64,000 bases of DNA from Burkholderiales bacterium 70-64 (GTDB taxonomy: Bacteria; Pseudomonadota; Gammaproteobacteria; Burkholderiales; Burkholderiaceae_E). Location: positions 1 through 64,000 of the forward strand of contig MKUQ01000028.1 in assembly GCA_001898645.1 (NCBI GenBank), read 5' to 3'. Positions 39,231 to 46,934 of the stretch are shown piece by piece (the stretch's first letter is position 1; the number at the start of each line of letters is the position of its first letter). Under the pieces are notes generated by a model. It made no database searches. It had not been told where the DNA came from and saw only the letters and a list, made by a program, of their open reading frames with translations. Both the position numbers and the translations under genes were made by a program.

Positions 39231-39989
39231 ATGAGCGCAGTGGCTGAATCCCCGACCCACCTTGCATCGGCCGTGCAGGAGCGGCGCGTGGTCAAGTTCT
39301 CGATCTACCGCTACGACCCCGACAAGGATGCGCGTCCGTACATGCAGGACCTCGAGGTGGAGCTCGGGCCCAACGACAAGATGCTGCTCGACGCGCTCAT
39401 GCGCATCAAGCACGTCGTCGACGACTCCGTTTCGTACCGGCGCTCCTGCCGCGAGGGCGTGTGCGGCTCCGACGCGATGAACATCAACGGCAAGAACGGC
39501 CTGGCGTGCATCACCAACCTGCGCGACCTCAAGCAGCCGATCGTGCTCAAGCCGCTGCCCGGGCTGCCGGTGATCCGCGACCTGATCGTCGACATGACGC
39601 AGTTCTTCAAGCAGTACCACTCGATCAAGCCCTACCTGATCAACGACACCCCTCCGCCCGAGAAGGAGCGGCTGCAATCGCCCGAGGAGCGCGAGGAGCT
39701 CGACGGCCTGTACGAGTGCATCCTGTGCGCCTGCTGCTCGACGGCCTGCCCCTCGTTCTGGTGGAACCCCGACAAGTTCGTCGGACCGGCCGGGCTGCTG
39801 CAGGCCTACCGCTTCCTCGCCGACAGCCGCGACGAGGCCACCAGCGAGCGCCTGGACAACCTCGAGGACCCGTATCGCGTGTTCCGCTGCCGCTCCATCC
39901 TGAACTGCGTCGATGTCTGCCCGAAGGGCTTGAATCCGACGCGCGCGATCGGCAAGATCAAGGACCTGATGGTCCGGCGCTCGGTCTGA
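39231..39989 (+). CDS. sdhB: Succinate dehydrogenase iron-sulfur subunit
   Basis: A 252-residue protein with the N-terminal 2Fe-2S domain (SCREGVCGSDAMNINGKNGLACIT) and the C-terminal bacterial ferredoxin part (ECILCACCSTACPSFWW; RCRSILNCVDVCPKGLNP) for the 4Fe-4S and 3Fe-4S clusters. It passes electrons from SdhA to the quinone site. The first 18 residues are an unconserved extension. It follows sdhA by 42 bases. Confidence 0.97.
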   Translation: MSAVAESPTHLASAVQERRVVKFSIYRYDPDKDARPYMQDLEVELGPNDKMLLDALMRIKHVVDDSVSYRRSCREGVCGSDAMNINGKNGLACITNLRDLKQPIVLKPLPGLPVIRDLIVDMTQFFKQYHSIKPYLINDTPPPEKERLQSPEEREELDGLYECILCACCSTACPSFWWNPDKFVGPAGLLQAYRFLADSRDEATSERLDNLEDPYRVFRCRSILNCVDVCPKGLNPTRAIGKIKDLMVRRSV

Positions 39990-40025
39990 GCGCGGTATAT
40001 CCTAGGAACTCAGGAACGCGGGCCG

Positions 40026-40340
40026 ATGCCAGAGCGCTTGCATGCGCGTCAGCCGGGCGGCGAGCCGCCCGGGGCGCCGGCCGTGCACGCGGCCGAGGCG
40101 GCGCGACGCCGCCTGCGCTGGCGCGCGCGGCGCGGCCTGCTCGAGAACGACCTGGTCATGCAGCGGTTCTTCGATCGCTTCGGGGCCGGGTTGAGCGATG
40201 CCGACGTGGCCGGGCTGGAACGGCTGCTCGAGCAGCCGGACACCGAGCTGCTCGACCTGATCCTGCGGCGCTGCGAGCTCGCCGGCGAGGCAGCTTCGCC
40301 CGAGGCGCAGCGCGTGCTCGAGATGCTGCGGGAAGCCTGA
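40026..40340 (+). CDS. sdhE: FAD assembly factor SdhE
   Basis: A 104-residue protein. The conserved core [25 protein letters not shown] has the RGxxE motif needed for flavinylation of SdhA, and the second half ([20 protein letters not shown]) completes the five-helix fold. The N-terminal 25 residues are extra, with Pro and Gly. It sits between sdhB and gltA, the standard order in this group. Confidence 0.9.
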   Translation: MPERLHARQPGGEPPGAPAVHAAEAARRRLRWRARRGLLENDLVMQRFFDRFGAGLSDADVAGLERLLEQPDTELLDLILRRCELAGEAASPEAQRVLEMLREA

Positions 40341-40407
40341 GCCGGGATCCGTCGACGATGAAATGCCCGCGGCCTGCGCGGGGTGCCCAACTTCCAGGAA
40401 GAGTCCA

Positions 40408-41700
40408 ATGACCGCCCAGCTGAAAGCCACGCTCTCCTTCTCCGACGGCAGCCCCGCGGTGGAGTTTCCGGTGTACAAGGGGACGATCGGGCCCGATGTG
40501 GTCGACATCCGCAAGCTGTACGCCCAGACCGGCAGCTTCACCTTCGACCCCGGGTTCATGTCGACCGCCGCATGCGAGTCGAAGATCACCTACATCGACG
40601 GCGACAAGGGCGAGCTGCTCTACCGCGGCTACCCGATCGAGCAGATCGCCGAGCGCTGCGACTACCTGCAGACCTGCTACCTGCTGCTCAACGGCGAGCT
40701 GCCGGATGCCGCGCAGCGCGCCGACTTCGACCAGCGCGTCACGCGGCACACCATGGTCCACGAGCAGATGACGCGCTTCCTGCAGGGCTTCCGGCGCGAC
40801 GCGCATCCGATGGCGGTGCTGGTGGGCATGGTCGGCGCGCTGTCGGCCTTCTATCACGACTCGCTCGACATCAACGATCCGGAGCACCGCTTCATCTCCG
40901 CGATCCGGCTGATCGCCAAGATGCCCACGCTGGTGGCGATGGCCTACAAGTACTCCAACGGCCAGCCGTTCATCTACCCGCAGAACCACCTGTCGTACGC
41001 GGCCAACTTCATGCGGATGATGTTCGCCACGCCCTGCGAGGAGTACCGGCCCAACCCGGTGCTGGTGCGCGCGCTCGATCGCATCCTGATCCTGCACGCC
41101 GACCACGAGCAGAACGCGTCGACCTCGACCGTGCGGCTGGCCGGCTCCTCGGGCGCCAACCCGTTCGCCTGCATCGCCGCCGGCATCGCCACGCTGTGGG
41201 GGCCGGCGCACGGCGGCGCCAACGAAGCCTGCCTGGTGATGCTCAACGACATCCAGAAGATGGGCGGCGTCGACAAGATCGGCCTCTTCATCGACCAGGT
41301 GAAGGACAAGCACTCCGGCGTCAAGCTGATGGGGTTCGGCCACCGCGTCTACAAGAACTACGATCCGCGCGCCAAGCTGATGCGCGAGACCTGCCACGAG
41401 GTGCTCGAGGAGCTCGGCCTGCACGGCGACCCGCTGTTCGCGCTGGCGATGAAGCTCGAGAAGATCGCGCTCGAGGACGACTACTTCGTGCAGCGCAAGC
41501 TCTACCCGAACGTCGACTTCTATTCGGGCATCGTGCAGAAGGCGCTCGGCATCCCGACCGAGATGTTCACCTGCATCTTTGCGCTCGCGCGCACGGTCGG
41601 CTGGATCGCCCAGTGGGGCGAGATGATCGCCGATCCGGACCAGAAGATCGGCCGCCCGCGCCAGCTCTATACCGGGCACACGCGCCGCGACGTCGCCTGA
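40408..41700 (+). CDS. gltA: Citrate synthase
   Basis: A 430-residue type II citrate synthase: [62 protein letters not shown], the His region [32 protein letters not shown], and catalytic [16 protein letters not shown]. It opens the TCA cycle by joining acetyl-CoA and oxaloacetate. ATG 40408 is preceded by AGGAAGAG. It ends exactly where a large nested inverted repeat begins. Confidence 0.97.
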   Translation: MTAQLKATLSFSDGSPAVEFPVYKGTIGPDVVDIRKLYAQTGSFTFDPGFMSTAACESKITYIDGDKGELLYRGYPIEQIAERCDYLQTCYLLLNGELPDAAQRADFDQRVTRHTMVHEQMTRFLQGFRRDAHPMAVLVGMVGALSAFYHDSLDINDPEHRFISAIRLIAKMPTLVAMAYKYSNGQPFIYPQNHLSYAANFMRMMFATPCEEYRPNPVLVRALDRILILHADHEQNASTSTVRLAGSSGANPFACIAAGIATLWGPAHGGANEACLVMLNDIQKMGGVDKIGLFIDQVKDKHSGVKLMGFGHRVYKNYDPRAKLMRETCHEVLEELGLHGDPLFALAMKLEKIALEDDYFVQRKLYPNVDFYSGIVQKALGIPTEMFTCIFALARTVGWIAQWGEMIADPDQKIGRPRQLYTGHTRRDVA

Positions 41701-41798
41701 CGGTTTGCGTTCGTTCGCATGACTGCGTTGGGGCGCCTTGCCGTGCTGCAGCACTGTCTGCGGCGCCCCGCCTTGTCCTGCAAACGAACGCGAAACCG
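41701..41798. repeat. Nested inverted repeat between convergent gltA and korB-like genes
   Basis: Three nested dyads. The outer pair is CGGTTTGCGTTCGTT (41701-41715) with AACGAACGCGAAACCG (41783-41798, one extra base). The middle pair is GGGGCGCC (41730-41737) with GGCGCCCC (41762-41769). The inner palindrome is GTGCTGCAGCAC (41743-41754). It fills almost the whole gap and could be a bidirectional terminator or a relic of a small inserted element. Confidence 0.8.
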
Positions 41799-41811
41799 TA
41801 TATGAGCCGCG

Positions 41812-42867
41812 TCAGCGAAGCGAGGCGTTGATGCGCTCGAGCATGGCCGCGCCGGGGCACAGCGCGGCCTCGTCGAGCCGGTTCATCGCGCCGGCCGGCG
41901 TGCCGAGCCGCTGGTGCAGGTCGCCGGCGTCGGGGTCGGCGAACAGCAGCCCGGTGACGATCTCGCCGCGCGCCTGGTGCGCCATGACGTAGTTCATCGC
42001 GGCGATGCGGTCGCCGGGATCGAAGTCGGGCGCCAGCTTGCGCAGGCGCAGCACCGAGCCGTCGTGCTGGGTCACCTCGGTCACTTCGCCGGGCGGGTAG
42101 TCGGCGGTGATCTCGCCGCGCTTCGGGATGAAGTCGATGCGGTTGACCGCCTCGTTGTGGGCGCGCACGTAGTCGTAGCTGCGGGTGCTGCCGGCGTGGT
42201 TGTTGAACGCCACGCAGGGGCTGATCACGTCGATGAAGGCGGCGCCGCGGTGCGCGATCGAGCCCTTGACCAGCGGCACCAGCTGCGCCTTGTCGCCGGA
42301 GAAGCTGCGCGCGACGTAGGTGGCGCCCAGCTGCAGCGCGAGCAGCACCAGGTCGATCGCCGAGTCGGCATTGACCGCGCCGCGCTTGGACTTCGAGCCG
42401 CGGTCGGCGGTGGCCGAGAACTGGCCCTTGGTCAGGCCGTACACGCCGTTGTTCTCGACGATGTAGGTCATGTCGACGCCGCGGCGCATGGCGTGGGCGA
42501 ACTGGCCCAGGCCGATCGAGGCCGAGTCGCCGTCGCCCGAGACGCCGAGGTAGAGCAGCTCGCGGTTGGCCAGGTTGGCTCCGGTGAGCACCGAGGGCAT
42601 GCGCCCGTGCACCGAGTTGAAGCCGTGGGAGTTGCCGAGGAAGTAGTCGGGCGTCTTCGACGAGCAGCCGATCCCGGAGAGCTTGGCCACCCGGTGCGGC
42701 TCGACGTCGAGCTCCCAGCAGGCCTGGATGATCGCCGCCGAGATCGAGTCGTGCCCGCAGCCGGCGCACAGCGTGGAGACGCGCCCTTCGTAGTCGCGGC
42801 GCGTGTAGCCGAGCCGGTTGGTGGGCAGGGAAGGGTGGTGCAGGGTGGGCTTGGCGAGCCAGGTCAT
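41812..42867 (-). CDS. korB: 2-oxoacid:ferredoxin/NADP oxidoreductase beta subunit (KorB-like)
   Basis: A 351-residue thiamine-diphosphate subunit. Cysteines for a 4Fe-4S cluster are in STLCAGCGHDSIS, SGIGCSSKTPDYF and VISPCVAFNNHAGS. The TPP-binding GDGDSASIGLGQFAHAMRRGVDMTYIVENNGVYGLTKGQFSAT is clear. With the alpha/gamma subunit it would oxidatively decarboxylate a 2-oxoacid to the CoA ester. The best match by pattern is 2-oxoglutarate, though pyruvate or another 2-oxoacid cannot be excluded. ATG 42867 has GAGGAA upstream; a TTG six codons earlier is less likely. It is the last gene of the three-gene minus-strand operon and converges with gltA. Confidence 0.88.
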   Translation of the reverse strand: MTWLAKPTLHHPSLPTNRLGYTRRDYEGRVSTLCAGCGHDSISAAIIQACWELDVEPHRVAKLSGIGCSSKTPDYFLGNSHGFNSVHGRMPSVLTGANLANRELLYLGVSGDGDSASIGLGQFAHAMRRGVDMTYIVENNGVYGLTKGQFSATADRGSKSKRGAVNADSAIDLVLLALQLGATYVARSFSGDKAQLVPLVKGSIAHRGAAFIDVISPCVAFNNHAGSTRSYDYVRAHNEAVNRIDFIPKRGEITADYPPGEVTEVTQHDGSVLRLRKLAPDFDPGDRIAAMNYVMAHQARGEIVTGLLFADPDAGDLHQRLGTPAGAMNRLDEAALCPGAAMLERINASLR

Positions 42868-42888
42868 GCGGCGTTCCTCATGCAACCC

Positions 42889-44730
42889 TCATGCAACTTT
42901 ATGGCGCGTGATCGGCTGGACGTTGGCCCCCGAGACGCGCGCGCCGATCTCGTCGATGATGAAGCGCGCCGTGATCGGCGTGCCGTCGTAGTGCAGGACG
43001 GGCACCAGCCGCGCCGGGTCCACGCCCAGCTCGTTGACGAGCATGGTGCGCAGCTGCCCGTCGCGGTTCTGCTCCACCACGAACACGGTGTCGTGGCCGG
43101 CGATGAAGCGCTCGACCTCCTCGCCGAACGGGAAGGCGCGGATGCGCAGGGTGTCGACGTGGGCGTGCCGCGCATCGAGCTCGCCGCTCGCCTCGGCCAT
43201 CGCCGGCGCGGTCGAGCCGAAATGGATGGCGCCGAACGGCGTCGGCTGGGCGGCGCGCCGCTCGATCGCGGCCGGCACGAGCGTGCGCGCGGTGTCGAAC
43301 TTCCTGAGCAGGCGCTGGACGTTGGCGACGTAGTCGTGGCCGGCCTCGGAGTAGCGCGCCCAGCCGTCCTTGGTGGTGCCGCGCGTGAAGTAGGCGCCGC
43401 GCGTCGGGTGGGTGCCCGGCCAGGTGCGGTAGGGGATGCCGTCGCCGTCGACGTCGAGGTAGCGGCCGAACTCGCGGCCGCTCTCGAGCATCTCGGCGGT
43501 CATCACCTTGCCGCGGTCGTAGCGGCGCGCGTCGTCCCAGGCGAACGGCGCGGCGAGTCGCTGGTTCATCCCGATGTCGAGGTCGCTCATCAGGAACACC
43601 GGGGTCTGCAGGCGGTCGGCCAGGTCGAGCGCCTGCGCGGCGAAGGCGAAGCACTCGTGCGGGTCCTCGGGAAACAGCAGCACGTGCTTGGTGTCGCCGT
43701 GCGAGGCGTAGGCGCACGAGAGCAGGTCGGCCTGCTGGGTGCGGGTGGGCATGCCGGTCGACGGGCCGCCGCGCTGCACGTCGATGATGACCGCCGGGAT
43801 CTCGGCGAAGTAGGCCAGGCCGATGAACTCGGTCATCAGCGAGACGCCGGGACCCGAGGTGGCGGTGAAGGCGCGCGCGCCGTTCCAGCCGGCCCCGATC
43901 ACCATGCCGATCGAGGCCAGCTCGTCTTCCGCCTGCACGATGGCGTAGCGGTTCTCGCCGCTGTCCTTGTCGACGCGCAGCTTCGAGCAGTAGCGCTGGA
44001 ACGCTTCGGCCACCGACGAGGACGGGGTGATCGGATACCACGCGCACACCGTGGCGCCGCCGTAGACGCAGCCGAGCGCGGCCGCGGAGTTGCCGTCGAC
44101 GAAGATGCGGTCGCCGACCGCCGCTGCGCGCCGCACGCGCAGGCCGAGCGCAGCCTCGAGGTGCTCCTCGGCGTAGCGGTGGCCCTTGCGGAAGGCGTCG
44201 AGATTGGGCGTGAGCAGCTTCTCCTTGCCCTTGTACTGCTCGCCCACCAGCTGGGCGACGACTGCCGGGTCGATGCCGATGAGCGCCGCCAGCACGCCCA
44301 CGTACATGATGTTCTTGAGCAGCTGGCGCTCGCGCGGATCGCTGTAGGCGGCGTTGCACATCTCGGTGAGCGGCACGCCGATCACGTTGACGTCGGGGCG
44401 GAACTTCGAGGGCTGCAGCGGCCTGGTGCTGTCGTACAGCAGGTAGCCGCCGGGCTCGATCTCGGCCAGGTCGCGCTCCCAGGTCTGCGGGTTCATCGCC
44501 ACCAGCAGGTCGACGCCGCCGCGCCGGCCGAGATGGCCGCGCTCGCAGACGCGCACCTCGTACCAGGTCGGCAGGCCCTGGATGTTCGAAGGGAAGATGT
44601 TGCGCGGGCTCACCGGTACGCCCATGCGCAGGATGCTCTTGGCGAACAGCTCGTTGGCCGAGGCCGACCCCGATCCGTTGACGTTGGCGAATTTGACGAC
44701 GAAGTCGTTGACGGCTTCGATGCGCTTCAT
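42889..44730 (-). CDS. korA: 2-oxoacid:ferredoxin/NADP oxidoreductase fused gamma/alpha subunit (KorA-like)
   Basis: A 613-residue fusion. Residues 1-190 are the gamma domain (VNGSGSASANELFAKSILRMGVPVSPRNIFPSNIQGLP). The rest is the alpha domain with YPITPSSSVAEAFQ, SGPGVSLMTEFIGLAYFAEIPAVIIDVQRGGPSTGMPTRTQQADL, and the C-terminal FVVEQNRDGQLRTML. Such fusions are typical of KorA-type enzymes. Its ATG overlaps the stop of the upstream flavoprotein gene in TGATG, and the beta subunit gene follows after 21 bases, so all three are one transcription unit. Confidence 0.9.
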   Translation of the reverse strand: MKRIEAVNDFVVKFANVNGSGSASANELFAKSILRMGVPVSPRNIFPSNIQGLPTWYEVRVCERGHLGRRGGVDLLVAMNPQTWERDLAEIEPGGYLLYDSTRPLQPSKFRPDVNVIGVPLTEMCNAAYSDPRERQLLKNIMYVGVLAALIGIDPAVVAQLVGEQYKGKEKLLTPNLDAFRKGHRYAEEHLEAALGLRVRRAAAVGDRIFVDGNSAAALGCVYGGATVCAWYPITPSSSVAEAFQRYCSKLRVDKDSGENRYAIVQAEDELASIGMVIGAGWNGARAFTATSGPGVSLMTEFIGLAYFAEIPAVIIDVQRGGPSTGMPTRTQQADLLSCAYASHGDTKHVLLFPEDPHECFAFAAQALDLADRLQTPVFLMSDLDIGMNQRLAAPFAWDDARRYDRGKVMTAEMLESGREFGRYLDVDGDGIPYRTWPGTHPTRGAYFTRGTTKDGWARYSEAGHDYVANVQRLLRKFDTARTLVPAAIERRAAQPTPFGAIHFGSTAPAMAEASGELDARHAHVDTLRIRAFPFGEEVERFIAGHDTVFVVEQNRDGQLRTMLVNELGVDPARLVPVLHYDGTPITARFIIDEIGARVSGANVQPITRHKVA

Positions 44731-46559
44731 CAGGCGGCCTTCCGTTCGCTGGGCCGGCAGGCGGGGCCGGCATGGGTGATGTCGAGGCGGAACTTCTGCA
44801 TGTCCCAGGCTCCGGTCGGGCAGCGCTCGGCGCACAGGCCGCAGTGCAGGCAGACGTCTTCGTCCTTGACCATCGCGCGCCCGGTCTTCAGGCCGGTGGC
44901 CAGGTACAGCGGCTGCGCGGCGTCGTGGGCCGGCACGCGCAGCCCCTCGCGCAGCGCGGCCTCGCCGCCCTCGGACGGCAGCACGGTGAAGGTGATGCAG
45001 TCGGTCGGGCAGATGTCGACGCAGGCGTCGCATTCGATGCACTGCTGCGCCGTGAACACGGTCTGCACGTCGCAGTTCAGGCAGCGCTGTGCCTCGCGCA
45101 GGGCCGTGCGCGCATCGAACCCCAGCTCGACCTCGACCCGGATGTTGCGCAGCGCCTGGTTGACGTCGCGCCACGGAACCTTCTGGCGCAGGTCGCGCGT
45201 GATCTCGTTGTCGTAGCTCCACTCGTGGATGCCCATCTTCTGCGAGATCAGGGTGACCGCGGGCGCGGGGCGCTCGCGTACCGGCTCGCCGTGCACGAGC
45301 TTGTCGATCGAGACCGCCGCCTCGTGGCCGTGCGCCACCGCCCAGATGATGTTCTTGGGCCCCAGCGCCGCGTCGCCGCCGAAGAACACCTCGGGGCGCG
45401 TCGACTGCAGGGACACCGGATCGACCACCGGCAGGCCCGAATCGTGGAAGGCGATGCCGGTGTCGCGCTCGATCCAGGGAAAGGCGTTTTCCTGCCCGAC
45501 CGCGATCAGCACCTCGTCGCATTCGAAGTCCTGGTCGGGCTCGCCGGTGGGCAGCAGCCGGCGCCGGCCGCCCTCGTCGTACTTCGCCTCGACCTTCTCG
45601 AAGCGCATGCCGGTGAGGCGGCCGGCCTGGTGCAGGAAGGCCTTGGGGACCAGGTAGTTGAGGATCGGGATGCCTTCGTGCTGCGCGTCCTCCTTCTCCC
45701 AGGGCGAGGCCTTCATCTCGTCGAAGCCCGAGCGCACGATGACCTTCACGTCCTCCCCGCCCAGCCGGCGGGCGGTGCGGCAGCAGTCCATGGCGGTGTT
45801 GCCGCCGCCGAGCACGATCACGCGCCGCCCGACCCGCTCGACGTGGCCGAACGAGACCGACGCCAGCCACTCGATGCCCACGTGGATGTGCGCGGCGGCC
45901 TCACGGCGTCCGGGCAGGTCGAGATCGCGGCCGCGCGGCGCGCCGCTGCCCACGAAGATGGCGTCGTAGCCCTGCTCGAGCAGCGCCTTCATCGATTCGA
46001 TGCGCTGGCCGGCGCGGAACTCGACGCCCAGGCCGAGCACGTAGCCGGTTTCCTCGTCGATGACCTCCTCGGGCAGCCGGAAGCGCGGAATCTGGGTGCG
46101 GATCATGCCGCCGGCGCGCGGATCCCGGTCGAACACCGTGACCGCATAGCCCAGCGCGGCGAGATCGCGCGCCACGGTGAGCGAGGCGGGGCCGGCGCCG
46201 ACGCAGGCCACGCGCTTGCCGTTGCGCCGGGCCGGCGGCCTCGGCAGGCGCCCGCGGATGTCGTCCTTGAGGTCGGCCGCGACGCGCTTGAGCCTACAGA
46301 TCGCCACCGGCTGGGGCGATTCGGCCTGCCGGGCCTCGACCCGTCCGCGCCGGCACGCCGGCTCACAGGGCCGGTCGCAGGTGCGCCCGAGGATGCCGGG
46401 AAAGACGTTGGAGCGCCAGTTGACGAGGTAGGCGTCGGAATACCGGCCGGCAGCGATGAGGCGGATATATTCGGGGACGGGGGTGTGGGACGGACAGGCC
46501 CATTGACAGTCGACCACGCGATGGAAGTGGTCGGGTTTGCGGATATCGGTCGCCTGCAA
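44730..46559 (-). CDS. GltD-like FAD/NAD(P) oxidoreductase with two ferredoxin-type 4Fe-4S motifs (KorC-like)
   Basis: A 609-residue iron-sulfur flavoprotein. The N terminus is the GltD-type FeS domain (QWACPSHTPVPEYIRLIAAGRYSDAY, LGRTCDRPCEPACRRG). An FAD site follows (RVACVGAGPASLTVARDLAALGYAVTVFDR), then an NAD(P) site (RRVIVLGGGNTAMDCCRTARRLGGEDVKV). Near the C terminus are two 4Fe-4S motifs (QCIECDACVDICPTD; VCLHCGLCAERCPTG). It starts at TTG 46559, directly after AGGAGGAG, which is the only well-placed start. It likely links the KorAB reaction to NADP or ferredoxin; a similar subunit is known in the 2-oxoglutarate:NADP oxidoreductase of Azoarcus. First gene of the operon, divergent from odhA. 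Confidence 0.87.
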   Translation of the reverse strand: MQATDIRKPDHFHRVVDCQWACPSHTPVPEYIRLIAAGRYSDAYLVNWRSNVFPGILGRTCDRPCEPACRRGRVEARQAESPQPVAICRLKRVAADLKDDIRGRLPRPPARRNGKRVACVGAGPASLTVARDLAALGYAVTVFDRDPRAGGMIRTQIPRFRLPEEVIDEETGYVLGLGVEFRAGQRIESMKALLEQGYDAIFVGSGAPRGRDLDLPGRREAAAHIHVGIEWLASVSFGHVERVGRRVIVLGGGNTAMDCCRTARRLGGEDVKVIVRSGFDEMKASPWEKEDAQHEGIPILNYLVPKAFLHQAGRLTGMRFEKVEAKYDEGGRRRLLPTGEPDQDFECDEVLIAVGQENAFPWIERDTGIAFHDSGLPVVDPVSLQSTRPEVFFGGDAALGPKNIIWAVAHGHEAAVSIDKLVHGEPVRERPAPAVTLISQKMGIHEWSYDNEITRDLRQKVPWRDVNQALRNIRVEVELGFDARTALREAQRCLNCDVQTVFTAQQCIECDACVDICPTDCITFTVLPSEGGEAALREGLRVPAHDAAQPLYLATGLKTGRAMVKDEDVCLHCGLCAERCPTGAWDMQKFRLDITHAGPACRPSERKAA

Positions 46560-46934
46560 CGGTCTCCTCCTGTGCGCGATGCCTGTCCGGTCGCGATCGT
46601 GCCGGGCATGAACCCGGCCGGATCGCGCCGCCGATTGTCGCAAAAAGTCTACTCTCCTGAGCCAGATCAAGGACGATCCGCTGGGCGGCCTGTATGGGCA
46701 TTGCGTCGGATCGGCGCCACTGCCGGGCCGCGAGTGCGTCCCGGCGCCGCGCGATGCCCGGTGATACCATGACGGCATCCGCCCGATGTCGACTGCGCGC
46801 CATGACCTGATCCCCCGCCGTCACCCTCCTTGTCTCGACTCGCCGATCCGGAAGCCGGACGGCGGTCGTCGGCGCCGTCAGCAGACGGCAGGCCGGGCAT
46901 CTTCAACGAGAAACTCGTTCCGAAAGGTGAAGCG
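46560..46934. other. 375-base divergent control region between kor-like operon and odhA
   Basis: No supported gene. It must hold promoters for both directions. I see an FNR/Anr-like site at 46657-46670, a GACAAT hexamer on the minus strand (46634-46639) and the odhA ribosome site near 46924. The frame upstream of odhA stays open to 46830 but the residues are not conserved. Confidence 0.5.
46657..46670. promoter_or_regulatory. FNR/Anr-like site in the kor/odh divergent region
   Basis: CTGAG-CCAG-ATCAA matches 8 of the 10 conserved bases of TTGAT-N4-ATCAA. An oxygen-responsive FNR-type regulator bound here could switch between the two operons. The spacing to the minus-strand GACAAT is not ideal, so this remains a prediction. 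Confidence 0.35.
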
